Made by a program: the position numbers and the translations under genes | NCBI RefSeq assembly: GCF_000165505.1 | Contig: NC_014632.1 | Coordinates: 496,001 to 560,000 of the forward strand | Origin: Ilyobacter polytropus DSM 2926 | GTDB taxonomy: Bacteria > Fusobacteriota > Fusobacteriia > Fusobacteriales > Fusobacteriaceae | Direction of reading: 5' to 3' | DNA: 64,000 nt | Shown here: positions 25,760 to 34,278 of the stretch, piece after piece | Layout: every line of letters starts with the position of its first letter | How positions within the stretch are numbered: the stretch's first letter is position 1 | Notes under the pieces: generated by a model | Told to the model about the DNA's origin: nothing | Databases searched by the model: none | The model's input: only the letters and a program-made list of their open reading frames with translations

Positions 25760-27040
25760 GTGTGGGGTAAAATAAATTATAATCTAAGCAGAAAAACAAT
25801 TATTGGAAAAAAACTTACAAATAATGAAAAAGATATCTCACATATGATCCAGGAATTTGAATCTATAGAAAAGATGATGTCAGTTATTTATAGTGAAAAA
25901 AATGAAGGTAGAGTGATATTCTGCATTCTTCTTCTTTTGATCGGGAAACTAGACTTAGGGTATGTTGAGAGTTATTACTTCCATTATGATGAAGAGTCTA
26001 AGACTCTTCAGTATAAGGAGGGATATTTTAATCTAGATAAAATAGAGGAAGAGGAATTAGATGAGATATATGATTCTCTCAGTGACATTATAGAGGTAGA
26101 TCAGGCACCATTCTTAAAAGAGATATTAGAGATTGGGGAACCAGTTTATGATATAAAGAAATTTACAGAATTGACTCCCTATACATTTCTCAGCAGGCTG
26201 AATAATTTTTCTGTGATCCCAGTGGGTTATGCAGATAAAAATTATGGCGTGCTTATTATGGCGGGAAACAAAAAACTTCTTAAAATGGGTAAAAGAAAAC
26301 GGGAACTCGTAGATATATTTAAGTACAATTTATCTATGTATCTTTATAACAGAGACTTAGAAAAAAAAGAACTCAAAGACGATAGATTAAAAACCATAGG
26401 ATATTTTGCCAACTCCATAGTTCATGAGTTTAAAACTCCTGTATCAGTAATAAAGGGCTTTGCAACTCTGGCTAAAAATAAACTAGATGATCCTGAAAAG
26501 CTAAAGATATATCTAGAAAATATAATTAATGAATCAGATAGGATAATAGAGATGTCTGACGAGGTTGGGGAATATGCTCAGACAAGGAATTCACTTAGTA
26601 TAGAGGAAGAGTTTTATTTTCAGGATGTTGTAAAGGAAATCTATAAAAAATTCAAAAACAAATTTGAAAGACTGGAAATAAAACCAATATTCATGGAGGA
26701 GAAAAAAATATTGGTAAAAGCCAATAAAAAAACTTTTTCAAGAACAGTATGTCATATCCTAAAAAATGTAGCAGAAAATGTGGACTATAAGAAAGATAAC
26801 AGATATATACTGTTTAGATTTGAGGAACAAGACGGAAGAGATGTTGTGGTATTTGAAGACAATGGCTGCGGGATACCTGAAGATAATTTATCGAAAGTAT
26901 TTTCACCATTTTATACTACAAAAATAAATGGAACAGGTCTTGGAATGACCATAGTAAAAGAATACTACGAAAAAATAGGAATGGAAATAAAACTAGAGTC
27001 AGTTTGTGGAAAGTACACTAAGCTGACAGTAATATTATAG
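25760..27040 (+). CDS. Sensor histidine kinase, soluble and orphan
   Basis: This 426-residue protein has a GAF-like N-terminal sensor region (about 40-190), a HisKA dimerisation helix with the phospho-acceptor H-box HEFKTPVSVIKGF, and a HATPase domain with the N box (HILKNVAENV), G1 EDNGCGIP and G2 GTGLGMTIV. No membrane segment is evident, so it senses a cytoplasmic signal. No response regulator gene is next to it. GTG at 25760 is preceded by GGAGGTGAT. It lies tightly between ruvC and trmL in what looks like one operon. Confidence 0.88.
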   Translation: MWGKINYNLSRKTIIGKKLTNNEKDISHMIQEFESIEKMMSVIYSEKNEGRVIFCILLLLIGKLDLGYVESYYFHYDEESKTLQYKEGYFNLDKIEEEELDEIYDSLSDIIEVDQAPFLKEILEIGEPVYDIKKFTELTPYTFLSRLNNFSVIPVGYADKNYGVLIMAGNKKLLKMGKRKRELVDIFKYNLSMYLYNRDLEKKELKDDRLKTIGYFANSIVHEFKTPVSVIKGFATLAKNKLDDPEKLKIYLENIINESDRIIEMSDEVGEYAQTRNSLSIEEEFYFQDVVKEIYKKFKNKFERLEIKPIFMEEKKILVKANKKTFSRTVCHILKNVAENVDYKKDNRYILFRFEEQDGRDVVVFEDNGCGIPEDNLSKVFSPFYTTKINGTGLGMTIVKEYYEKIGMEIKLESVCGKYTKLTVIL

Positions 27041-27050
27041 GAGGAGTTAG

Positions 27051-27503
27051 ATGAATATAGTTTTGCTGAATCCAGAGATACCTTACAATACAGGAAACAT
27101 AGGAAGAAGTTGTGTTCTTACCAATACCTCACTTCATCTTATAAAACCAATGGGATTCTCTCTAGATGAAAAGCAGGTGAAAAGGGCAGGCCTAGATTAC
27201 TGGAACAGTGTAGATCTTCATACTTGGGATAGCCTAGAAGAACTTATAAAAGCCAATCCTGATTCAAATTTTTATTTTGCTACGACCAAGACAAAAAAAA
27301 AATATTCAGATGTAAAATATGAAAAAAACGATTTTATTGTTTTTGGACCTGAATCTAGAGGAGTGCCAGAAGAGATACTAGAGGCAAACAAAGAAAACTG
27401 CATAACAATACCTATGATAAAAATGGGAAGATCTCTGAATCTTTCAAATTCTGCAGCAATAATATTATATGAAGCTTTAAGACAAACTGGCTTTGATTTT
27501 TAA
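27051..27503 (+). CDS. trmL: tRNA (cytidine(34)-2'-O)-methyltransferase
   Basis: This 150-residue SPOUT methyltransferase starts MNIVLLNPEIPYNTGNIGRSC and ends with the knot motifs VFGPESRGVPEEI, ITIPMIKMGRSLNLSNSAAI, matching TrmL/YibK. TrmL methylates the ribose of the wobble base in tRNA-Leu species. Size equals the family norm. The start is 10 bases after the kinase stop with a GGAGGAG ribosome site, so it belongs to the ruvC-kinase operon. Confidence 0.93.
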   Translation: MNIVLLNPEIPYNTGNIGRSCVLTNTSLHLIKPMGFSLDEKQVKRAGLDYWNSVDLHTWDSLEELIKANPDSNFYFATTKTKKKYSDVKYEKNDFIVFGPESRGVPEEILEANKENCITIPMIKMGRSLNLSNSAAIILYEALRQTGFDF

Positions 27504-27537
27504 AATAGATTTTATGGGGTAATATAAAAGATCAATT

Positions 27538-27552
27538 TATGGGATATTTCAA
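27538..27552 (+). promoter_or_regulatory. Leader motif shared with the permease gene at 29161
   Basis: TATGGGATATTTCAA lies 56 bases before the thioesterase start; a near-identical TATGGGATATTCAA lies 53 bases before the permease start (29108-29121). Both are followed by an AATTATT run. Confidence 0.35.
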
Positions 27553-27593
27553 CAAATTATTATACTTACAAATTGAAAATAAGGGGGCATTAT

Positions 27594-27989
27594 ATGAGTA
27601 TGGAATACACAGGGTTTCAAAATGAGATGGAACCGGCTTTACGTTTGGTGGCGATGCCAGCAGACACAAATCCAGCAGGTGATGTATTTGGGGGATGGAT
27701 CATGGCACAGGTGGATTTGGCAGGTGCAGTTATTGCATCACAGAGAGCCCAGAGCAGAATTGTAACGATAAAAGTAACTGACTTTGTTTTTAAAGAACCT
27801 GTCTATGTAGGGGATTTGGTAACATGTTACGGAAAGATAGAAAAAATTGGAAATACGTCTATTACTGTAAAAGTAGTTGTCTGTGCCCAAAGAAACAGGT
27901 ATGAAAAAACTTGTATAAAAGTAACAGAGGCTACTGTAGTATATGTGGCAATCGACGAAGATGGTAATCCTAAGGAAATATCAAAGTAA
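27594..27989 (+). CDS. Acyl-CoA thioesterase, hotdog fold (YciA-like)
   Basis: This 131-residue protein has the YciA/BFIT signature: LRLVAMPADTNPAGDVFGGWIMAQVDLAGAV with the active-site NPxGDxFGGW..D arrangement, then VTDFVFKEPVYVGDLV. Such enzymes hydrolyse a range of acyl-CoAs in the cytoplasm. ATG at 27594 follows AAGGGGG at the right distance; the open frame begins earlier at 27573. A multi-stem terminator follows at 28069. Confidence 0.9.
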   Translation: MSMEYTGFQNEMEPALRLVAMPADTNPAGDVFGGWIMAQVDLAGAVIASQRAQSRIVTIKVTDFVFKEPVYVGDLVTCYGKIEKIGNTSITVKVVVCAQRNRYEKTCIKVTEATVVYVAIDEDGNPKEISK

Positions 27990-28068
27990 TTTAAATTTTG
28001 AAAAGATATAAATGTATATTTTTTCAGAAAACATATTAAGAAGCATTTGAAATAAGGTTTTGTCTTTT

Positions 28069-28132
28069 AAAGTCCTTCTCTTAATTATTAAATGATACTC
28101 TAGTATCTATTTGATTAAGGGGGGACTTTTTT
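28069..28132 (+). terminator. Multi-stem terminator after the thioesterase gene
   Basis: AAAGTCC (28069-28075) pairs with GGACTTT (28123-28129), CTTAAT (28080-28085) with ATTAAG (28114-28119) and GATAC (28094-28098) with GTATC (28103-28107); TTTTTTG follows. Confidence 0.65.
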
Positions 28133-28176
28133 GTTGCTGGCTATGTTCTCTTCTAGTAAAGTTTTAAAAGTTCTTT

Positions 28177-28188
28177 GTGATGCATCAC
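28177..28188. promoter_or_regulatory. Palindrome GTGATGCATCAC
   Basis: A perfect 12-bp palindrome of the form GTGA-N4-TCAC, like the second site at 28500-28511. Candidate regulator site. Confidence 0.35.
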
Positions 28189-28494
28189 TATATATGTTAT
28201 TTAGATTCTACATAATAAAGAGAATCTTTATTCATTAAATAGAGAGTTCAGATAATGATAAATATTCTATTTTTTAGTTTTATAGAAAAAAATTGCGTGA
28301 TATAAATTTTTTAAAGGATGTATCTCCTCTATTTTAAGGCTTTGTGTCTTGTATTTAAAAGCTTTAAAGCAAAATAATATTAGTTTGACTAGAATTTTTA
28401 TCAATAATTATATTTTGAAAATATTTTTTAACTATTGTAAGTTCTTGTGCTTAAATACTTAAGGATCAGCCATTAATTTTATCTTTATATACTC

Positions 28495-28516
28495 TTTTTG
28501 TGACGCGTCACAAAAA
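28495..28516. promoter_or_regulatory. 22-bp perfect palindrome centred on TGTGACGCGTCACA
   Basis: The palindrome spans 28495-28516, with T and A runs outside TGTGACGCGTCACA. Its centre lies about 65 bases before the transcription start predicted from the promoter at 28535-28563, a spacing used by CRP/FNR-type activators. The N4 spacing differs from the CRP consensus (N6). Confidence 0.5.
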
Positions 28517-28534
28517 AATTAGAGACCTGTACCA

Positions 28535-28563
28535 TTGTGATTTAAAAGAAAACCCTTTATAAT
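28535..28563 (+). promoter_or_regulatory. Promoter of an unassigned transcript
   Basis: TTGTGA (28535-28540), 17-base spacer, TATAAT (28558-28563). The predicted transcript would run about 220 nt to the terminator at 28740-28790. Confidence 0.55.
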
Positions 28564-28569
28564 CTTAGT

Positions 28570-28790
28570 ATATTAAATCTTACAAGTCAGTTTCCGGAAC
28601 TATTTTCAAGTAAATAACTATGGTAATCGACTTTGATAAAATATTGAATTATCTATCATTAAATAATATATCATATAAAAGTAAATGGCATCTTATCAGC
28701 AAAAAGAAGAGATCCCTCTTTAATACCCTGGAAAGGTACAAAGTCGTTTTACTTTCTCTGAATATCAGATGGAAGTAATGCGACTTTTTT
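28570..28790 (+). ncRNA. Candidate non-coding or leader transcript of about 220 nt
   Basis: It is defined by a promoter and an intrinsic terminator. The only frame inside is a 52-codon ATG frame (28620-28778) without a ribosome site that runs into the terminator stem, so it is not called a gene. It may be a small RNA, or an attenuated leader for the permease gene 370 bases further on. No known riboswitch motif was recognised. Confidence 0.4.
28740..28790 (+). terminator. Terminator in the gene-free region
   Basis: AAAGTCG (28740-28746) pairs with CGACTTT (28781-28787) and TTACTT (28749-28754) with AAGTAA (28773-28778), followed by T6. Its base stem resembles that of the terminator at 28069. 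Confidence 0.65.
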
Positions 28791-29160
28791 GTTATAGATA
28801 TATTGTTTGGTATAAATTCAATTTAATTTGATTTAAAAAAATTATTAGGAGGTTTAAAGTATCGGTAGAAGCTGGTATCATTAATGCTCTAGAAATGGAT
28901 ATCCTTCCTGAAGTTTAAAATTTATGAGATGAGAATTCAACTATTTAATTTTCTATTTAACACTTTTCATTACTTGGCATCTGTTCAAAGCCTTTTCTTG
29001 AATTTTTAGATCTATTGAGATAATCAAAATCAGGAGATTATCACTATAATATTTTGAAAATGCAAACAACAATCAAAAAATAAGGTAAAAAATATGGGAA
29101 ACAATATTATGGGATATTCAAGGGCATATTTTAACTAATTATTCAATAGGAGGTTACAGT

Positions 29161-30594
29161 ATGACAAATCAAAAATTAGGGTTATCGAGTGCAATTTCAG
29201 CAGGTATTGGTCTAATTGTGGCGACCAGTTGTTTAGTAACATTATCACAAGGTGTTGGTTTTGCAGGTAAGGGATTTATCATCGCTTTGGCTATTGCCTG
29301 TGGATTAAATATTTTAGTATCTTTTTCTTTTGCAGAACTCAACGGATTAATGCCTGTTACTGGTGGGTTGGGTCAGTACACATTAGCAGCAATGGGGCCT
29401 TTTGTATCGATGATTGCCGTTATTGGAGGATATATCATCTGTGGTATTTTGGCAGCCAGTTCAGAAGCCGCTATGATTGGTTTTGTGGTTAATTCATCTA
29501 TTTTACCCAATGTCAGTCCTTTATTGATTACACTTATTTCGATTTTATTCTTATTTATAATTAATGTTTTCGGAATTCGTTCCTATGCAAGAACTCAGAT
29601 GATTACCACAGTTATAATGATAGGTTCCATGATCATAATAGGTGTAATGGGAGCTTTGAAACTTGGCTCTGGTGAAGTAGTTACCCAAGCGAATCAGGCT
29701 TTCAATCCTATGGGATTTGGAGTTGTTTCTATGACAGCTTTGGCTTTCTGGTTGTTTATCGGAGTTGAATTTGTATTACCTTTAACAAAGGATATGAAAA
29801 AACCAGAGAAAGACATTCCTAGGGGGATGATACTAGCCTTACTTATACTAATGGTGGTTCAATCAATTATGATATTCGGTATCTCTAATTATGTACCTTA
29901 TGAAATATTGCAGACATCAAATCAGCCACATATGGATTTCGCCAGACTTTTGTTAGGAAAGGTAGGGACCGGATGGATGACTATTATAAGTATAGGTGCA
30001 GTTGTAAGTACATTAAATACAATCCTTGCCGGTATTCCTAGAATGCTATTGGGAATGGCTGAAGGTGGAATGCTTCCAAAAGCTTTTACAAAAACTAATC
30101 GTTACGGAGTGCCATATAATGGATTGTTTCTTATTACAGGTGGAATTGTAACAGCTCTACTTACAGGTATTACATCAGCCGATGATTTAATAATATTTAT
30201 TCTGACAGGATGTCTATTCTGGATGGCGTCATATATTGTAGCACATTTAAATGTCTTGGTTCTTAGAAAGCGTTATCCAGATGCTAAGAGAAGCTTCTGT
30301 GTCAAATTATTCGGGCTACCTCAAATTGTTGGGATTCTAGGAATGATCTATATGATGACACACATTATAGATGTACCTGATTTAAGAAATGCTATCTATT
30401 CAAACGCTGCAATCTTAATGATGGCTTTAGTTGCTTATTGTTTTGTGTGGGTTAAGTTTGTTATGAAAAAAGGTCTTTTTGAGACTATAAGTATGGAAGA
30501 AGTAATTGCTCAAGATGAGAATAGTTCCGATCTAGATTTAAATAATGATCCAGATTACGATGATGAAAAAAAATTAGAAACTGTTTTCAGTTAA
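29161..30594 (+). CDS. APC-superfamily amino acid/amine permease
   Basis: This 477-residue protein has about twelve membrane segments. The start, SAISAGIGLIVATSCLVTLSQGVG, and the FAELNGLMPVTGGLGQYTLAAMGP stretch are APC-superfamily features. A charged cytoplasmic tail ends the protein. It is the first gene of a long catabolic cluster (OCD-family enzyme, FAD/Fe-S dehydrogenase subunits, RidA), so it most likely imports the amino acid or amine that the cluster oxidises. Ribosome site AGGAGG, ATG start. The substrate is not deducible. Confidence 0.87.
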   Translation: MTNQKLGLSSAISAGIGLIVATSCLVTLSQGVGFAGKGFIIALAIACGLNILVSFSFAELNGLMPVTGGLGQYTLAAMGPFVSMIAVIGGYIICGILAASSEAAMIGFVVNSSILPNVSPLLITLISILFLFIINVFGIRSYARTQMITTVIMIGSMIIIGVMGALKLGSGEVVTQANQAFNPMGFGVVSMTALAFWLFIGVEFVLPLTKDMKKPEKDIPRGMILALLILMVVQSIMIFGISNYVPYEILQTSNQPHMDFARLLLGKVGTGWMTIISIGAVVSTLNTILAGIPRMLLGMAEGGMLPKAFTKTNRYGVPYNGLFLITGGIVTALLTGITSADDLIIFILTGCLFWMASYIVAHLNVLVLRKRYPDAKRSFCVKLFGLPQIVGILGMIYMMTHIIDVPDLRNAIYSNAAILMMALVAYCFVWVKFVMKKGLFETISMEEVIAQDENSSDLDLNNDPDYDDEKKLETVFS

Positions 30595-30638
30595 TTAAAA
30601 AAGGGATTATAAAAATAATTTTTTAGGGGGAAATGAAT

Positions 30639-31775
30639 ATGAAAGATAGTAAAGTAGATTTTATTTATTTAAGTGAAAAGGATATGATTGAAGCTGGAGT
30701 CAAAGATATGGGTGGTTGTGTAGATGCTATGGAGGAGATGTTCAAACTTCTTAAGGTTGGAGATTTTAGAATGGGTGGGTCTAACGGATTTTCTCACGGC
30801 TGTATGGTAACTTTTCCTGAAGAATCACCTTTTCCTAATATGCCTTTAGACGGCCCTGACAGAAGATTTATGGCAATGCCTGCATATCTTGGTGGTCAAT
30901 TTGATATGGCTGGAGCAAAGTGGTATGGATCAAACTCTGACAATAGAGAAAAGGGATTACCAAGATCTATTCTTATGCTAACACTGAATGATAAAGATAC
31001 TGGTGCACCTGTAGCACATATGTCAGCTAACGTTCTCAGTGCCTACAGAACAGGAGCTATTCCTGGAGTGGGAGTGAAATATCTGGCACATGAAAATGCC
31101 AAAGTCTGTGGTATTGTCGGTCCTGGAGTAATGGGGAAAACAGCTTTAGCTTCATTTATAGCTGTAAGACCTGGGATTGAAACAGTGAAAATAAAGGGGA
31201 GAAGTCAAGGATCAATAGATTCTTTCGTAAAATATGTAAAAGAGGAGTTCCCAACTGTTAAAAACATTGAAATCGTTGATGATATAGAGTCAGCAGTTAA
31301 AGATGCTGATGTTGTATGTTTAGCTACTTCTGCAACACTTGGAAATCTTGATGAATATCCATATGTAAAAGAGGAATGGATTAAACCTGGAGCAGTAATA
31401 TGCTGTCCTGCGTCAGCAAGATTTGATGAAGATTTTATTGTAAATAAAGCCAGAACAGTTGTAGATTGTTTACATCTATATGAAGCATGGGCAGAGGAAT
31501 ATCCATATCCAACATTCCATACTATTCCTATTCCAGCTTGTTACAATATGGATTTACTGCATGAAGGGAAAATAACAAAAGATGACATACATGATCTCGG
31601 AGATATTTTAATGGGAACAATTCCTGCCCGTCGTAATGATGAAGAGATAATAATATACTCTGTAGGTGGTATGCCTGTTGAAGACATAGCATGGGGAACG
31701 ATAGTATACAGAAATGCACTTAAAAAAGGCATCGGTACAAAACTTAACCTTTGGGAAAAACCAGAGTTGGCCTAA
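30639..31775 (+). CDS. Ornithine cyclodeaminase/mu-crystallin family protein
   Basis: This 378-residue protein has the family's N-terminal catalytic region and a Rossmann domain (CGIVGPGVMGKTALASFI) with SAYRTGAIPGVGVKYLA, typical of ornithine cyclodeaminase, alanine dehydrogenase of the OCD type and imine reductases. It carries family-atypical insertions (MGGSNGFSHG, GAKWYGSN). NAD(P)-dependent reduction or deamination of a cyclic imine or amino acid is likely, but the substrate is open. ATG 30639 is preferred to 30633 because the TAGGGGG site is then eight bases away. It lies 44 bases after the permease. Confidence 0.8.
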   Translation: MKDSKVDFIYLSEKDMIEAGVKDMGGCVDAMEEMFKLLKVGDFRMGGSNGFSHGCMVTFPEESPFPNMPLDGPDRRFMAMPAYLGGQFDMAGAKWYGSNSDNREKGLPRSILMLTLNDKDTGAPVAHMSANVLSAYRTGAIPGVGVKYLAHENAKVCGIVGPGVMGKTALASFIAVRPGIETVKIKGRSQGSIDSFVKYVKEEFPTVKNIEIVDDIESAVKDADVVCLATSATLGNLDEYPYVKEEWIKPGAVICCPASARFDEDFIVNKARTVVDCLHLYEAWAEEYPYPTFHTIPIPACYNMDLLHEGKITKDDIHDLGDILMGTIPARRNDEEIIIYSVGGMPVEDIAWGTIVYRNALKKGIGTKLNLWEKPELA

Positions 31776-31835
31776 GAAAAATAGTTGACATAAAAAAGTT
31801 AACTTAAAAAATTGAAAAATTAGGAGGGTCTCCAC

Positions 31836-32144
31836 ATGAGAATAGAAGAACACCCGGTACTGGGAAAGATAGAAAAAGGTGAATTAGTGGATTTTACCAT
31901 GGACGGTAAGCCGCTAAAAGGACATGAGGGAGAACCAATATCTGCAGCTTTAAAAGCTGCAGGTGTTATGGTTCACAGACACACACACAAGCATTCTCCA
32001 AGGGGAGTATTCTGTGCTATAGGACGTTGTACAGACTGTGTTATGGTGGTTAATGGCAAGGCAAATGTGAGAACCTGTGTTACTCCTTTAGAGCAGGGAA
32101 TGGTAGTTGAAACTCAATATGGTGTTTCGGCAAAGGCAAAATAG
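31836..32144 (+). CDS. 2Fe-2S small subunit of an FAD amino-acid dehydrogenase (HcnA-like)
   Basis: This 102-residue protein is of the Fer2_4 type found as gamma subunit in hydrogen cyanide synthase (HcnA), opine oxidase and D-hydroxyproline dehydrogenase complexes. The cluster ligands are C60, C65, C68 and C81 (FCAIGRCTDC...RTC), and DGKPLKGHEGEPISAALKAAG is typical of the N-terminus. It would pass electrons from the FAD subunits. ATG 31836 follows AGGAGGG. A 209-base gap without a gene separates it from the next subunit. Confidence 0.85.
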   Translation: MRIEEHPVLGKIEKGELVDFTMDGKPLKGHEGEPISAALKAAGVMVHRHTHKHSPRGVFCAIGRCTDCVMVVNGKANVRTCVTPLEQGMVVETQYGVSAKAK

Positions 32145-32353
32145 ACGAAATTAAATAAAGTTACTTTTTGAATAATTGATGTAAGTTATTGATTTTCTTA
32201 TATTTTTAGTCACAAATCATAAAAATAAACTAAAAGAATGTAAAATTTTGGACACAGAGTATAACAGAGGAAATAAATGAGTTTATTAGAGTCCTAGCAG
32301 AAGAGTTCAGTTTAATTTATAGATTTTAATTATAGAATAGCAAAAAGGATGGG

Positions 32354-33949
32354 ATGAATATGAAAAGATATGATCTTATAGTAGTCGGTGCAGGACCTGC
32401 AGGACTTTCAGCTGCCATTGAAGCTGCAAAAAGAGGTCTCGAAGTAGCTGTTTTCGATGAAAACTCTAAGCCAGGTGGCCAACTATTTAAGCAAATACAT
32501 AAATTTTTCGGATCCAAAGAACATAAAGCTAAAATAAGAGGGTTTAAAATCGGGGATGAGCTCCTTGAAACAGCTAATGAGCTGGGTGTTAAAGTTGTGT
32601 TGAATGCAATTGTTATTGGAATTTATTCTGAAAAAGAGATAACAGTTAATATAGATGATGAAATAATACACTATAAAGCAGATTCAATTATAGTAGCTAC
32701 AGGGGCATCTGAAAACATGGTTACATTTGACGGGTGGACACTTCCAGGTGTTATAGGTGCAGGAGCTGCACAGACTATGATGAATTTACACGGAGTGAAA
32801 CCTGGTAAAAAAATACTAATGCTTGGGAGTGGTAATGTAGGCTTGGTTGTAAGTTATCAACTGTTACAAGCAGGATGTGAGGTAGTTGCAGTTGTAGATG
32901 CAGCACCAAAAATCGGTGGATATGGTGTTCATGCTGCAAAAATAGCACGTTGCGGTGTTCCTTTTTACCTGTCACATACAATTATCAAAGCAGAGGGTGA
33001 TGACTGTATTAATGGAGTTGTGGTAGGAGAAGTTGACAGTAAATGGCAGATTGTAGAAGGAACGGAAAAACACTTTGATGTAGACACGATATGTCTGGCT
33101 GTAGGTCTATCTCCTATATCTCAGCTATTAAAAATGGCAGGGTGTGAAATGATTGAAGATCCTAAAAAAGGAGGACTGGTTCCTGTCTGTGATAATTATG
33201 GTGCCACGTCACTTCCAGGGATATTTGTTGCAGGGGATGTATCGGGTATAGAGGAAGCGAGTTCTGCAATGATAGAAGGAAGAATAGCTGGAATTGCAGC
33301 TGCTCACGCTTTGGGTTATATAGAAAAAGAAGAATTGATAAAAGAAGCTGAAGAACTAGAATCTTCTCTTATAAGCTTACGTCAGGGAATGTTTGCCCCT
33401 GAAAATCGAGGTAAAGACATTCTTAAAACTGATGAAGGTTTTGATGTTTCAAACAACTTACTAAGAAAAGGTTATTTAACAGATGACGAAGTGACAAAAT
33501 ATCCTGGTGTAAAATCAGTAAGCGGAGTACATCCTATTATTGAGTGTTCACAAAATATTCCGTGTAATCCTTGTCAGGATGCCTGTCCTAAAGGATGTAT
33601 AAAAATTGGTTCTGATATCACAACATTGCCAGCTTTTGACGAGTCAACAAAATGTACTGGTTGTGGCTTGTGTGTAGTATCGTGTTCAGGACAATCAATA
33701 TTCTTAATAGATGAGGATAAAGAAAAAGGATATACTCACATTACTATGCCTTATGAATTTTTACCATTGCCTGAAAAGGGTGACAAAGGAAAGGCATTGG
33801 ATCGTAGTGGTAAACCAATTTGTGAGGCTGAAGTTGTTGGTGTGAGGACATCAAAGAATTTTGATCAAACAAGTTTGCTAACTATTAAAGTTACAGATGA
33901 TATGGGGATGAAAGCCCGTTTCTTCAAGCAGTTGCAGGAGGTAAAATAA
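32354..33949 (+). CDS. FAD/NAD(P)-binding dehydrogenase subunit with ferredoxin domain (HcnB-like)
   Basis: This 531-residue protein starts with an FAD fold (YDLIVVGAGPAGLSAAIEAAKRG), has a second dinucleotide fold (KILMLGSGNVGLVVSYQLLQAG) and a closing FAD motif (GIFVAGDVSG). Residues about 395-455 add two 4Fe-4S sites (CNPCQDACPKGC and CTGCGLCVVSC). HcnB-type alpha subunits usually carry a BFD-like C-terminal domain instead; here that domain is the separate next gene. It probably channels electrons from amino-acid oxidation to a low-potential acceptor. ATG 32354, with 32360 as a close alternative. Confidence 0.85.
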   Translation: MNMKRYDLIVVGAGPAGLSAAIEAAKRGLEVAVFDENSKPGGQLFKQIHKFFGSKEHKAKIRGFKIGDELLETANELGVKVVLNAIVIGIYSEKEITVNIDDEIIHYKADSIIVATGASENMVTFDGWTLPGVIGAGAAQTMMNLHGVKPGKKILMLGSGNVGLVVSYQLLQAGCEVVAVVDAAPKIGGYGVHAAKIARCGVPFYLSHTIIKAEGDDCINGVVVGEVDSKWQIVEGTEKHFDVDTICLAVGLSPISQLLKMAGCEMIEDPKKGGLVPVCDNYGATSLPGIFVAGDVSGIEEASSAMIEGRIAGIAAAHALGYIEKEELIKEAEELESSLISLRQGMFAPENRGKDILKTDEGFDVSNNLLRKGYLTDDEVTKYPGVKSVSGVHPIIECSQNIPCNPCQDACPKGCIKIGSDITTLPAFDESTKCTGCGLCVVSCSGQSIFLIDEDKEKGYTHITMPYEFLPLPEKGDKGKALDRSGKPICEAEVVGVRTSKNFDQTSLLTIKVTDDMGMKARFFKQLQEVK

Positions 33950-33950
33950 T

Positions 33951-34274
33951 ATGAGTAAAATAAATGATCGTTCAAAAGATATAGGAAAATTTATTCCTCA
34001 AGCTGATGATGATACGATAATCTGCAGATGTGAGGAAGTAACAAAGGGTGAAATTCGTCAAGCAATACATGCAGGGATGTTTACGCTTCAAGAAGTACGT
34101 AAATATTTGAGAACTGGAATGGGGTTGTGCCAAGGTCAGACCTGCGGGAAACTTGTTAAAAAGATTATTTCCCAAGAATTGGGGATTTCTCCTTTAGAAT
34201 TGGAATCGGCTGTATCAAGAGCTCCAATGAGACCCATCGAAATGAAAGTTCTTGGGAACGAGAGGAAGGGGTGA
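33951..34274 (+). CDS. BFD-like (2Fe-2S)-binding protein
   Basis: This 107-residue protein carries the BFD-type ligand set C25, C27, C60 and C65 (ICRCEEV ... GLCQGQTCG). In most HcnB/LhpA-type alpha subunits this module is fused to the C-terminus; here it starts 1 base after the stop of the FAD/ferredoxin subunit and ends 4 bases before the next subunit, so translation is coupled. It is expected to be part of the same membrane-associated or soluble complex as a further electron-transfer step. Confidence 0.87.
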   Translation: MSKINDRSKDIGKFIPQADDDTIICRCEEVTKGEIRQAIHAGMFTLQEVRKYLRTGMGLCQGQTCGKLVKKIISQELGISPLELESAVSRAPMRPIEMKVLGNERKG

Positions 34275-34278
34275 GAAG

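Larger units (their letters stand above)
27990..29160. other. 1.2-kb gene-free region with regulatory structure
   Basis: No convincing gene is present. It holds two GTGA-N4-TCAC palindromes (28177-28188, 28500-28511), a promoter (28535-28563), two structured terminators (28069-28132, 28740-28790) and a short open frame without start codon behind a ribosome site (28846-28918). Base composition is even more AT-rich than the flanking genes. It may be a leader region for the permease operon or the remains of lost genes. Confidence 0.65.

Noticed and set aside
28620-28778. 52-codon ATG frame in the gene-free region
   Set aside because: No ribosome site and it runs into the terminator stem; kept only as part of the candidate transcript.
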